From CAYYUA01 sp964542585 (GTDB lineage: Bacteria > Bacteroidota > Bacteroidia > CAILMK01 > CAYYUA01), in assembly GCA_964542585.1 (NCBI GenBank), contig CAZIUI010000002.1, positions 118,497 through 182,496 on the forward strand: a DNA stretch of 64,000 bases, given 5' to 3'. The position numbers and the translations under genes are program-made. Positions 35,870-44,152 of this stretch are shown here, piece after piece. A model generated the notes under the pieces. The model saw nothing but the letters and a program-made list of their open reading frames with translations. It was not told the origin of the DNA and made no database searches. Within the stretch, counting starts at the first letter, position 1; the number at the start of each line of letters is the position of its first letter.

Positions 35870-36484
35870 TATTATCGTATAAATCATACTGATAAAATCA
35901 GACCTTTTAAACCAATTAAAAGCGATGGGAATAAATAGGCCGAGAAATTGTGGAGTAAAGCGTAAGCGCAAGCAAAAACAAGCGAGCTTTTGGAACCGTG
36001 AGTATCGGAATCTAGTGCCATCCGCTGTTTCTATGAAACCCATTACAAAACACTCCAATAGTTCATCAATACGGTACATGAAGCTTAAGCCAACCTTGAA
36101 ACAGCATATAGCGCGGCTGGGTGAGAAAGCGAGCCACTGTTTTGACCCGCTGACGATCGCCATCCAATTTTTTCCGTGCTTTTTTTTTAAGCTTAAAATG
36201 GTCCTATTATGGCTTCTAGGCAAATAGGATTTAGCCTTTGATCTTGTTCCCAAAGAAATTTTAAAGCTCTAAACTTAGTAAAAAGAAGATACACCCCTTG
36301 AAAGATCATTTAGATTTTGCCAATAAGCTTTACCATTTTACAAGCAATCATTTTTCCTGAAAGATTATTTACCAAATTTATCGATTAAGTAGATTTCTAT
36401 TTTTTTCACAAAAACGCTGGCCTTTAATCAAAAGACCAATATATACCGTAGCCAGACGAGCTTCGTTAATTTATTCCTCTTATT

Positions 36485-36502
36485 TTTACAATATATTGTA
36501 AA
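36485..36502. promoter_or_regulatory. 18-bp perfect palindrome before the subtilase gene
   Basis: TTTACAATATATTGTAAA equals its own reverse complement. It lies 26-44 bp before the ATG and overlaps a possible -7 element, TAAATTCG (36499-36506). This position suits repression by a dimeric regulator. Confidence 0.5.
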
Positions 36503-36528
36503 TTCGAATAAAGTGGTAAGTGTAGTAT

Positions 36529-39500
36529 ATGCAGATTCTTCTGTCAACCTTAGGAAAGCTTAGGCTTTTAATTCTATCGCTCATACTTCTAAACCAACTA
36601 GCCTACGCACAAAAAGACCGATCGTATTTGAAGGAAACCAATCAGGAAGCCCTGAAGAATATGGCGGAGCGTCTTGAGCAAGAATATGAGCGCAACATGC
36701 AGAAAGCACGGGATGCTGCCAGGAAGCGCGGCATGCCCATCCGCCAAGTGAAAGAAGATGGAGAAGTAATTCAGCTCCAGGGCCTTGATACCGCAACAGG
36801 TCAGCTAATCTACTACACCACCAACAACCTGGATGCGTCTAATACAACCAATACCAGTGAAGTATGGCATGGTGGCAGCCTGAACCTGGACCTTTCAGGC
36901 AGCGGTTACACTGTAGGTATATGGGATGCCGGAGAGGTTTATACTGGTCATACAGATTTTTCAGGCAGAGTAACCCAGCAAGACAACCCAAGCAGTCAAA
37001 GCAACCACGCCACCCATGTTGCCGGTACGCTTATCGGTAACTCGTCCGGTTATACAAGTTCGCCAAGCGATCAAGCAAAAGGAATGGCCTTTGAGGCTGA
37101 CCTGGATGCCTATAATTCTAACAATGATGCCTCAGAAATGGCTACTGCCGCAGCGAATGGCTTGCTGGTATCAAACCACTCTTATGGTAAGCTTTCTGGT
37201 TGGGATTATGGTGATTATGGCAAGGGAAGTGGGTGGTACTGGTTTGGGAATCCCTATGTTAGCAATGCCAAAGAAGACCATTGGTTTGGCTATTACAAAC
37301 AAAGTGCGGAAAAATGGGATGAAATTGCTTACAATGCCCCTTATTACCTGATCACCAAAGCAATAGGCAATGATCGCAATGATGATGACCCGAACACCCA
37401 GCATTATAAATTGGATACTAATGGTAACTGGGTAAGCAGCACGGCTTCAAGGAATGATGATGGGAATTATGACTGCATCCCGCCAAAAGGGGTTGCCAAG
37501 AATATCATAACGGTTGGCGCCATAAAAGATAAGACAAGTAGTGGAAACCCAACCTCAAACGACATGACCACCATGAGCTCATGGGGGCCAGCTGACGATG
37601 GGCGCATTAAGCCGGATATCGTGGCAAATGGGAAGAATGTTACCTCTTCGTGGGGCACTAGTAGCCATCATTCCATGACCGGAACATCCTCAGCAAGCCC
37701 TAATATCGCTGGTTCCATGCTGTTGCTCCAGGAGCATTACTACAACGAGTATGGCCAGCAGATGCGAGCAGCCACCCTAAAAGGTTTGGTTATTCATACA
37801 GCCATAGAGGCCGGCAGCCATGTGGGCCCGGATTATAAATTTGGCTGGGGTTTGATGAACACGAAAAATGCCGCAACCGTCATTACCAATGACTCCGGCG
37901 GCCAATACATCAAAGAGGAATCGTTAGCAAATAGTGGGACTTACACGTTTGAAGTTTACAGTGATGGTCAAAAACCGCTAAAAGCTACCATCTGCTGGAC
38001 CGATGTGCCAAGTTCACCACCCAGCTCGCCACCCAATTGGCAAGTTGATGATAGAACTAAAATGCTGGTTAATGACCTTGATTTAAGGGTTATTGATCCG
38101 AGTAATAACGCTCATATGCCTTTCAAGCTGGACTACAGCAGTCCTTCTAATGCAGCAACAAGGCAGGATAATGACGTGGACAATGTAGAGCAAGTGTATA
38201 TAAGTGCTCCATCTGCCGGAACTTATACCGTAGAGGTTACCCATAAGGGTACGTTAACAGGTATCAATGGCAATAATACGCCCCAGGAATTTTCGCTGTT
38301 AATCACAGGTGGCGGTAGTAAATGGCTTGGCAGTAGTGGGAATAGTTGGAATAACAGCAGTAACTGGTCCGGTAAAATTCCCGGTATAGATGAGGCTGCT
38401 TTTATTCCCAAAGGGCGCTCAAACTATCCTGAAATAACGGGCAACCAAGAAGTCCGTAACCTGAGCATTGAGGACGGTAATAACCAGGGTCAGCTTACGG
38501 TGAAAAGCGGTGGTAAACTTGGGGTTAAAGGAGATATTACCAATAAGGGCAATACTAATCTTGGAAGTGGTAAATTGGTTATTAACGGGTCAAACGGGAA
38601 ACAGAACATTCGCGGTAATGGAGAATTAACCATTAATGAGTTGACGATAGATAACCCAGCAGGAGTCGGTATTCAAACTTCTATGAAAATTAACAACAAG
38701 CTAAACCTTACGAATGGCGTGGTCCAAATCCCCGCTTCCACTGATGAGCTCACATTAGTTGACAATGCCACGGTAAGCCCAGCCGGCGGACAAAGCGCCA
38801 GCTACGTTCAGGGAACCGTAAAAAAACAAGGTGATGACGCCTTCACTTTTCCCTTAGGGGATGGCGGCCGCTGGGCCAGGTTGGAAATATCAAGTCCCGC
38901 TCAAACGTCCAATGCTTTCTCCGCCTCTTATGACGATAAAGGGTATACCAATACAAGCACCTTTGCAACGGGTTCCGGCCTCAATAACGTTAGTGATGTT
39001 GAATACTGGAAGTTAAACCAGGTTAATGGTAGCTCCCAGGTTGACGTCACCCTTTATTGGGAAGATGGTTCAACTTCCGGAAGCAATATAGACCAACTAA
39101 GCAACAGCAATCCTAAAGAACCGGTAATAGCTCACTGGAACGGCTCTGAATGGGAAAACCTGGGCCAAAGCAGCAATACGGGCACCCCCTCTTCTGGCAG
39201 TATTACTGTAACAGGAGTCAGCCATTTCAGCCCCTTTACACTGGGGTCCACATCCAGTAGTGACAATCCTTTACCAGTTGACCTTCTGAACTTTGATGCA
39301 GAACCAGCGGAAGACCAGGTCAACTTGAGCTGGGCCACTGCGTCTGAAACCAATAACCGGTATTTCCGTATCCAGAAGCAGATGAAAGATGGTTGGAACA
39401 CCATCGGCACGGTTAAAGGAAACGGCACAACAACCCATAAGCATTCCTACAAATTTCAGGACCTCAATATAAAAGCAGGCGAAACATACTATTACCGCTT

Positions 39501-39828
39501 GAAGCAAGTGGATTTTGACAGCCGTTATGAGTACTCCAATGTGGAGAGTGCTACGCTGGGTGAAGGCCCTTCCTATCCAAGCCTATCCATCATGCCCAAT
39601 CCCATAGAAGATGCCCTTACTTACCAGCTCAAGTTACAGAAACCCCAAAAGCTGAGGCTTCAGATCGTTAGTGCTTATGGGGTACCGGTTTATCAAAGTC
39701 AGCAACCAGTACCAAGAGGTAATTTTGAACAGACCATCCAGGTTAAAGGCCTGAAGGCGGGTCATTATACCCTGATCATCCGAGGTAATCGCCGGACCTT
39801 TCATAAGGCGTTTGTGATTGTTGAGTGA
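36529..39828 (+). CDS. Secreted S8 (subtilisin-like) peptidase with T9SS type A domain
   Basis: A 1099-residue extracellular protease. A signal peptide ends near residue 27 (NQLAYAQ). The catalytic triad is visible: Asp133 in VGIWDAGEV, His163 in NHATHVAGTL and Ser387 in GTSSASPN. The oxyanion Asn is likely in the KAIGNDRND block. After the peptidase domain come a P-domain-like region (about 460-600), a beta-rich stretch with LSIEDGNNQ and KLVINGSNG repeats, and a fibronectin-like VDLLNFDAEPAEDQVNLSWATASETNNRYF. The end (SIMPNPIEDAL ... LKAGHYTLIIRG ... HKAFVIVE) is a type A sorting signal. It is monocistronic, with an 18-bp palindrome in front and a CAGGTT/AACCTG hairpin without a T tract 22 bp after the stop. 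Confidence 0.93.
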   Translation: MQILLSTLGKLRLLILSLILLNQLAYAQKDRSYLKETNQEALKNMAERLEQEYERNMQKARDAARKRGMPIRQVKEDGEVIQLQGLDTATGQLIYYTTNNLDASNTTNTSEVWHGGSLNLDLSGSGYTVGIWDAGEVYTGHTDFSGRVTQQDNPSSQSNHATHVAGTLIGNSSGYTSSPSDQAKGMAFEADLDAYNSNNDASEMATAAANGLLVSNHSYGKLSGWDYGDYGKGSGWYWFGNPYVSNAKEDHWFGYYKQSAEKWDEIAYNAPYYLITKAIGNDRNDDDPNTQHYKLDTNGNWVSSTASRNDDGNYDCIPPKGVAKNIITVGAIKDKTSSGNPTSNDMTTMSSWGPADDGRIKPDIVANGKNVTSSWGTSSHHSMTGTSSASPNIAGSMLLLQEHYYNEYGQQMRAATLKGLVIHTAIEAGSHVGPDYKFGWGLMNTKNAATVITNDSGGQYIKEESLANSGTYTFEVYSDGQKPLKATICWTDVPSSPPSSPPNWQVDDRTKMLVNDLDLRVIDPSNNAHMPFKLDYSSPSNAATRQDNDVDNVEQVYISAPSAGTYTVEVTHKGTLTGINGNNTPQEFSLLITGGGSKWLGSSGNSWNNSSNWSGKIPGIDEAAFIPKGRSNYPEITGNQEVRNLSIEDGNNQGQLTVKSGGKLGVKGDITNKGNTNLGSGKLVINGSNGKQNIRGNGELTINELTIDNPAGVGIQTSMKINNKLNLTNGVVQIPASTDELTLVDNATVSPAGGQSASYVQGTVKKQGDDAFTFPLGDGGRWARLEISSPAQTSNAFSASYDDKGYTNTSTFATGSGLNNVSDVEYWKLNQVNGSSQVDVTLYWEDGSTSGSNIDQLSNSNPKEPVIAHWNGSEWENLGQSSNTGTPSSGSITVTGVSHFSPFTLGSTSSSDNPLPVDLLNFDAEPAEDQVNLSWATASETNNRYFRIQKQMKDGWNTIGTVKGNGTTTHKHSYKFQDLNIKAGETYYYRLKQVDFDSRYEYSNVESATLGEGPSYPSLSIMPNPIEDALTYQLKLQKPQKLRLQIVSAYGVPVYQSQQPVPRGNFEQTIQVKGLKAGHYTLIIRGNRRTFHKAFVIVE

Positions 39829-40371
39829 GTTTTGGCAAGGGTTAGCCCAGCAGGTTACAAACCTGTTGCAAATCCAGCCCAAAAGGATTGCTTGCAGGGA
39901 TTTTTCCTTTTAACGGAACTTAGCCTGAGGGTTGTTTCCCCATGTTTTCCATTTCAATCATTAACGGTTCCGGCCTGATTAAAAACTTCCTGTCGCTCTA
40001 TAATAAAAAACGGGGAAAATGACGACCTTGGAAAAAACTACATGCCCGCCATGGTCACATGGCCAAAGTTAGCGGCATTCTGCTTCTTCAGTCTGATCAA
40101 CCAAGATAATACCGAGCAGGAATGATGAAAATGTTCCAACAGGAGCTCCAGTTAAACCCTTTTTCACTTTACCGTTTACCATTTTATAATTTTTCTTATC
40201 TCCTTCATGGCTTAATTCCGGTTGTTTCTGGCAATCAACGCCATAAAATTTTAAAGTGAGGTTTTTTTGAGGTCCTGCAGCACGTTGGAATATCGGTTTT
40301 TTATGGTAGGTTGCCGTTTTTTGTATTTGATTAAAAATTAACTTTATGGCTTCATCGGAAATAATAATGTT
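39829..40371. other. Intergenic stretch with a possible gene remnant
   Basis: 543 bp between the subtilase and a small exported protein. The left part holds only the hairpin at 39851-39865. The right part (40069-40374) is an open frame on the minus strand, listed separately. Confidence 0.5.
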
Positions 40372-40374
40372 ATG
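40069..40374 (-). pseudogene. Open frame without start codon, possible 5'-truncated gene
   Basis: On the minus strand a frame stays open for about 100 codons, from just inside the next gene to a TAA at 40069-40071, yet it has no ATG, GTG or TTG except an internal ATG that would leave 37 residues. The translation has a natural composition (SDEAIKLIFNQIQKT, LTLKFYGVDCQKQPELS, GLTGAPVGTFSSFLLGIILV) with a hydrophobic helix near the end. I do not recognise a family. It could be the 3' remnant of a gene whose start was lost, or chance. Confidence 0.25.
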
Positions 40375-40704
40375 AAAATGCTGTTATCGTTCTTAATTCT
40401 AGCGCTTATTCCATTAATATCGCTTTCTCAGAGCAGTGAACGCAGACTTGATAAGATTAAAGAAGCAAGCACTCATCTAAAGGACTACAAAAGCCAGGAA
40501 ACTACTGGAAGGAGTTTGCAATTAGGTGGTTTGGCAATAACAGGTGGCTCAAGCTTAATACTGGACCCTACAGAAAATTCGGCCAAGATCGGAATAGGCA
40601 TAGGCCTCGGTGTTTCATTGGTTGGCCTTATTACTAAAATTGGAAGTAAAAATGACCTTGAAAAGGCTGCCAATAAGTTGGAAGAGGCCGGTACCTATTA
40701 TTGA
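40372..40704 (+). CDS. Small exported protein of unknown function
   Basis: A 110-residue protein. The first 20 residues (MKMLLSFLILALIPLISLSQ) are a signal peptide. The mature part starts with a charged helix (SERRLDKIKEASTHLKDY), followed by a Gly-rich hydrophobic stretch (LAITGGSSLILDP, IGIGIGLGVSLVGLITKIG) that may be a helical hairpin or membrane segment, and ends with a charged helix. No family recognised. It stands alone; a terminator lies 186 bp downstream. Confidence 0.65.
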   Translation: MKMLLSFLILALIPLISLSQSSERRLDKIKEASTHLKDYKSQETTGRSLQLGGLAITGGSSLILDPTENSAKIGIGIGLGVSLVGLITKIGSKNDLEKAANKLEEAGTYY

Positions 40705-40889
40705 TTTTTAGCCTTTACCAAATTGAACTCCTAAAACCGCATGTGGCTAACTATCTTTCACAATACACCCCAAACGGTTAAATAACTCACCTGGCAGAGG
40801 AAAAAGTAACCGAGTGTTGGCCGGAAAGGCAGGTATTTATTAACGATGGCTTAAAAGTTAAACCATACTATTTCAGGGCGTGGAGGTTC

Positions 40890-40914
40890 CCTTTGTAATA
40901 ACAAAGGTTTTTTT
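40890..40914 (+). terminator. Strong rho-independent terminator
   Basis: CCTTTGT and ACAAAGG pair perfectly around AATA, followed by seven T. It is in plus orientation, 186 bp after the small exported protein and 43 bp before the 3' end of tRNA-Asn (opposite strand). Confidence 0.8.
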
Positions 40915-40956
40915 GTGCCCTAATTTAAAAAGGCTAAAAGGCCCATATTGTAGAAG

Positions 40957-41030
40957 CTCCCCCCCTCGGACTCGAACCGAGGACCTTCTGATTAACAGTC
41001 AGACGCTCTAACCTACTGAGCTAGGGAGGA
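40957..41030 (-). tRNA. tRNA-Asn(GTT)
   Basis: 74-nt tRNA: acceptor TCCTCCC (5', at 41030) with GGGGGGA (one G-T pair) and discriminator G; D arm GCTCAGTAGGTTAGAGC; anticodon loop CTGTTAA giving GTT; T arm CTCGG-TTCGAGT-CCGAG. CCA is not encoded. Confidence 0.95.
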
Positions 41031-41074
41031 GTATTGTTGAATTGTGCAAAATTAAAGCATATATCCTTTTGCCC

Positions 41075-41104
41075 CAAATTTACCCGCACTAGGCAAACCG
41101 CAAA
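41075..41104 (-). promoter_or_regulatory. Promoter of tRNA-Asn
   Basis: Minus strand: TTTG (41101-41104), 18-nt spacer, TAAATTTG (41075-41082), exact at both elements. The start would lie about 38 bp before the tRNA. It overlaps the upstream region of the divergent yyaL-type gene. Confidence 0.7.
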
Positions 41105-41141
41105 GGCTATAATTGAGTTTATTTTGTATAAAAATAGAACC

Positions 41142-43175
41142 ATGTCATCACCTAATACAACCGCTAATTACCTGATAAACGAAACCAGTCCTTATCTCCT
41201 ACAGCATGCTTACAACCCTGTAGAATGGTATCCTTACGGACCGGAAGCTTTTGAAAAAGCCAGGAATGAGGATAAACCCTTGTTAATCAGCATTGGCTAT
41301 TCAGCCTGCCATTGGTGCCATGTAATGGCCCATGAGAGCTTTGAGGATCCGGACCTGGCCGCCATCATGAATGATCAATTTGTGCCCGTAAAAGTGGACC
41401 GGGAAGAGCGACCGGATGTGGACCAGCTTTACATTGATGCCGTCAGCCTCATGACCGGACGCGCAGGGTGGCCCTTGAATGTTTTTACATTACCCGATGG
41501 GCGGCCGATTTTCGGTGGTACCTATTTCCCAAAAGATAATTGGCGGGAAATCTGTAATAAGATCACCGAAATTTACCGAAATCAGCAAGATGAGGTACTG
41601 GATTATGCAGATAAGCTTGCCAATGGGATCCAGCAGATCAACATTATTGAACCCCCAGAGCAGCATCGCGCTGTAGACTATGAAACTTTAAATCAAGTTT
41701 TTGAGCAAATGCGGGCCAATTTTGACACCACCTATGGTGGCCGTCAAACAGCCCCAAAATTTCCCTTGCCGGATAATTACCGTTTTTTACTACGGTATTA
41801 CCGGCGAACCGGAAAGCCCGAAGCTTTGGACCATACCAACCGATCGATGATCCGAATGGCACAAGGCGGCATCTACGACCAACTAGGCGGTGGTTTTGCT
41901 CGCTATTCCACTGACCAATACTGGAAAGTTCCGCATTTTGAGAAAATGCTTTACGACAACGGCCAGCTTTTGAGTCTCTATGCGGAAGCTTATCAACTCA
42001 CCAAAAATCCGTTTTACAAGCAGGTAGCCGAAGGCATAACAGGTTTTTTGGAAAGGGAAATGTACAGCCCTGAGGGAGGATTTTATTCCGCTCTGGATGC
42101 AGACACCGAAGGAGAAGAAGGAAAATTTTACACCTGGACGGAAGGCGAAATCGAAGCGGTCATAACCGATCCCACAACCCTGAAACTTACCAAGGACCAT
42201 TTTGGGATAGGCGGTGATAGCCTCTGGGAACGGGATAAGCATGTGTTGCAAATTGTACGGCCGGTTTCAAGCCTCGCTAAAGATGAAGGTATGCCAGAAG
42301 CTGAGGTGGAAGAGCACCTCCGTTCAGCAACGGAACAGCTGTTCCGGAAAAGGGAATCGCGAACACGCCCCGGTGTGGATGATAAAATCCTCCTAAGCTG
42401 GAATGCCTTGGTCCTCAGAGGACTTATCGATGCCTATACCGTAATGGGTGATCCGCACTACTTAACCCTGGCTAGCCAAAACCTTACTTTCCTGCAATCT
42501 ACCATGATGCAAGGGAATACCCTTTACCGCACTTATAAAGATGGTACTCAGAAGATCCAGGGATTTCTGGACGACTACGCCCTTATGATCCAGGCATTGT
42601 TGGCTTATTACAGCGCCACTTTTGAGGAGGATAAACTAACCCTGGCCTACGAGCTTCAAACCTACGTTGATGCGGAATTTTATGATGAGAGCATTGGCCT
42701 TTACCAATACACTGCAAAAGACCAACCAGCGCTGATCAGCCAAAAGTTTGAGGTTTCCGATAACGTGATCGCATCCCCCAACTCCCTCACCGCCCAGAAC
42801 CTTTATTACCTGGCCCATTTTTATGCTCAGACCAGCTACCGGGAACGGGCGACTCGTATGCTCCAAACCATTCATGACCAATGGCACAAAAACCCTTACT
42901 TCTTTTCTAACTGGGGCTGCTTAGCTACACATTTTGTGGATACTTTTTATGAAATAGCCATAACGGGTCCAGATGCCCTTCAAAAGCGACTGGCCCTAAC
43001 ACAGGAGTTTAACCCGCATCAGGTAACCGCTGGTACATTAACTGGAGAAACGGCCATTCCCTTATTAGCCAACCGTTGGAATAAGGATGAAACCCGAATT
43101 TTCATTTGCGAAGACACCCACTGTAAGCAACCGGTAACGGAGATAGATGAGGCTTTATCCCTATTAAATGCGTAG
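41142..43175 (+). CDS. Thioredoxin-domain protein of the YyaL/SPATA20 (DUF255) family
   Basis: A 677-residue cytosolic protein. The ATG at 41142 gives the family start NYLINETSPYLLQHAYNPVEW; longer frames reach into the tRNA promoter. The N-terminal thioredoxin-like domain has the active-site pair in SACHWCHVMAHESF (about residues 55-59), followed by VDREERPDVDQLY and GWPLNVFTLPDGRPIFGGTYFP. The remainder is an alpha/alpha barrel like glycoside-processing enzymes (GGIYDQLGGGFARYSTD, WKVPHFEKMLYDNGQLL, LSWNALVLRGLIDAY). The family is widespread and conserved, but its reaction is unknown. It is 41 bp upstream of a universal stress protein gene. Confidence 0.9.
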   Translation: MSSPNTTANYLINETSPYLLQHAYNPVEWYPYGPEAFEKARNEDKPLLISIGYSACHWCHVMAHESFEDPDLAAIMNDQFVPVKVDREERPDVDQLYIDAVSLMTGRAGWPLNVFTLPDGRPIFGGTYFPKDNWREICNKITEIYRNQQDEVLDYADKLANGIQQINIIEPPEQHRAVDYETLNQVFEQMRANFDTTYGGRQTAPKFPLPDNYRFLLRYYRRTGKPEALDHTNRSMIRMAQGGIYDQLGGGFARYSTDQYWKVPHFEKMLYDNGQLLSLYAEAYQLTKNPFYKQVAEGITGFLEREMYSPEGGFYSALDADTEGEEGKFYTWTEGEIEAVITDPTTLKLTKDHFGIGGDSLWERDKHVLQIVRPVSSLAKDEGMPEAEVEEHLRSATEQLFRKRESRTRPGVDDKILLSWNALVLRGLIDAYTVMGDPHYLTLASQNLTFLQSTMMQGNTLYRTYKDGTQKIQGFLDDYALMIQALLAYYSATFEEDKLTLAYELQTYVDAEFYDESIGLYQYTAKDQPALISQKFEVSDNVIASPNSLTAQNLYYLAHFYAQTSYRERATRMLQTIHDQWHKNPYFFSNWGCLATHFVDTFYEIAITGPDALQKRLALTQEFNPHQVTAGTLTGETAIPLLANRWNKDETRIFICEDTHCKQPVTEIDEALSLLNA

Positions 43176-43216
43176 GAAAATGGTTAATTTTACGCGCATA
43201 TAGTAAAACCATTACC

Positions 43217-44065
43217 ATGAAGAAGATCCTGGTAGCATTTGATGGCTCACGCTATTCAGAGAGTGCGCTAAATTACGCCATTAAGCTGGCTAAACCTCAG
43301 CAGGATTTAGTGGTCGGGATTTTTATAGAGGACCTTAGTTATGCCTACATGTTTACCAATTTTGGCGTGGACCCCATGGGCCATGAACTTTCAGGTGGAT
43401 ACGGCACCTACATTGACGAGGTGCGGGAACAAGAAGAATCCAAACTGGAAAATAATCAGCAAGCTTTTATCCAACGATGTGAAGCAGCAAACATCCGCTA
43501 CAACACCTATGTGGGGGAGGGAGCAACAGCTCAACGCATTGTGGAGGCATCCATTTTTGCGGATCTCCTGATCACCGGCTACCAGGTGTATTTCTCTAAC
43601 CTGGGGAATGATGAAGACCAACAAGTCCTTAAAGACGTCCTGGCCTATGCCCACTGCCCGGTCTTGGTGGTCCCTGAAACCGACTTAGCCTTCAATAAGG
43701 TCATTTTTACCTATAATGGGGGTGAGAATGCTGTTTACGCCATAAAACAGTTCACCTACCTCCTAAAGCCCCACATCGATCCTGAAAGTACCGAACTTTT
43801 AAGCATTCAAAAAGATGAACAAGCTAAGCTCCCTTACAAGCATTTGATTCATGAATACCTGCACCAACATTACCCCCATTGCCGATTTACCATTAAACAA
43901 GGAAAGGTAGACGAAGCTTTACCCAAACATGTGGCTGACCAGCCGGATGTTTTGGTGGTAATGGGATCTTTTGGGAGAAATACATTATCCCGGATTTTCT
44001 CTCCGACTAAAGCTAAAGGCCTGCTTGAGGACCGCTCGAAACCCGTTTTTATAGCCCACCGCTAA
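43217..44065 (+). CDS. Universal stress protein with two UspA domains
   Basis: A 282-residue cytosolic protein of two UspA units in tandem. Unit 1 begins KKILVAFDGSRYSESALNYAIKLA and ends with CPVLVVPE; unit 2 is shorter and diverged (NKVIFTYNGGENAVYAIKQF) and ends VMGSFGRNTLSRIFSPTKAKGLL with a KPVFIAHR tail. In the second unit the G-x2-G-x9-G-[ST] nucleotide motif is partly recognisable as GSFGRNTLSRIF. Such proteins bind nucleotides and help in stress survival. It is 41 bp downstream of the YyaL-type gene, so they may form an operon, and it is closed by a terminator. Confidence 0.9.
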   Translation: MKKILVAFDGSRYSESALNYAIKLAKPQQDLVVGIFIEDLSYAYMFTNFGVDPMGHELSGGYGTYIDEVREQEESKLENNQQAFIQRCEAANIRYNTYVGEGATAQRIVEASIFADLLITGYQVYFSNLGNDEDQQVLKDVLAYAHCPVLVVPETDLAFNKVIFTYNGGENAVYAIKQFTYLLKPHIDPESTELLSIQKDEQAKLPYKHLIHEYLHQHYPHCRFTIKQGKVDEALPKHVADQPDVLVVMGSFGRNTLSRIFSPTKAKGLLEDRSKPVFIAHR

Positions 44066-44100
44066 AGAGGGCTAATACCCAACCTTTCACACCTGGAAAA

Positions 44101-44134
44101 AAAAAGCCCACCTCCCAAGAGGCGGGCTTTCTTT
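44101..44134. terminator. Bidirectional terminator between usp and the giant adhesin gene
   Basis: GCCCACCTC and GAGGCGGGC (one mismatch) form a 9-position stem around CCAA, with A5 on the left and a T-rich tail on the right. Both flanking genes converge on it. Confidence 0.8.
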
Positions 44135-44152
44135 TGTGCTAAGAAGACCACT

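Larger units (their letters stand above)
35392..36528. other. 1.1 kb region with no recognised gene, with assembly gap
   Basis: No convincing coding sequence. Open frames overlap on both strands between about 35795 and 36253, but neither translation resembles a known family, and one runs through the N gap. I saw no tRNA, rRNA, tmRNA, RNase P or SRP signature. The stretch 35925-36190 has a somewhat different composition from the AT-rich flanks and could be a decayed gene. An 18-bp palindrome near the right end belongs to the subtilase gene. Confidence 0.4.

Noticed and set aside
35795..36253. Overlapping open frames on both strands around the N gap
   Set aside because: One includes unknown residues from the gap, neither has a recognisable motif, and the two cannot both be genes; left as unassigned.
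40372..44065. Genomic island inserted at tRNA-Asn
   Set aside because: No integrase, no repeat of the tRNA 3' end nearby, and the neighbouring genes are ordinary housekeeping or stress genes.
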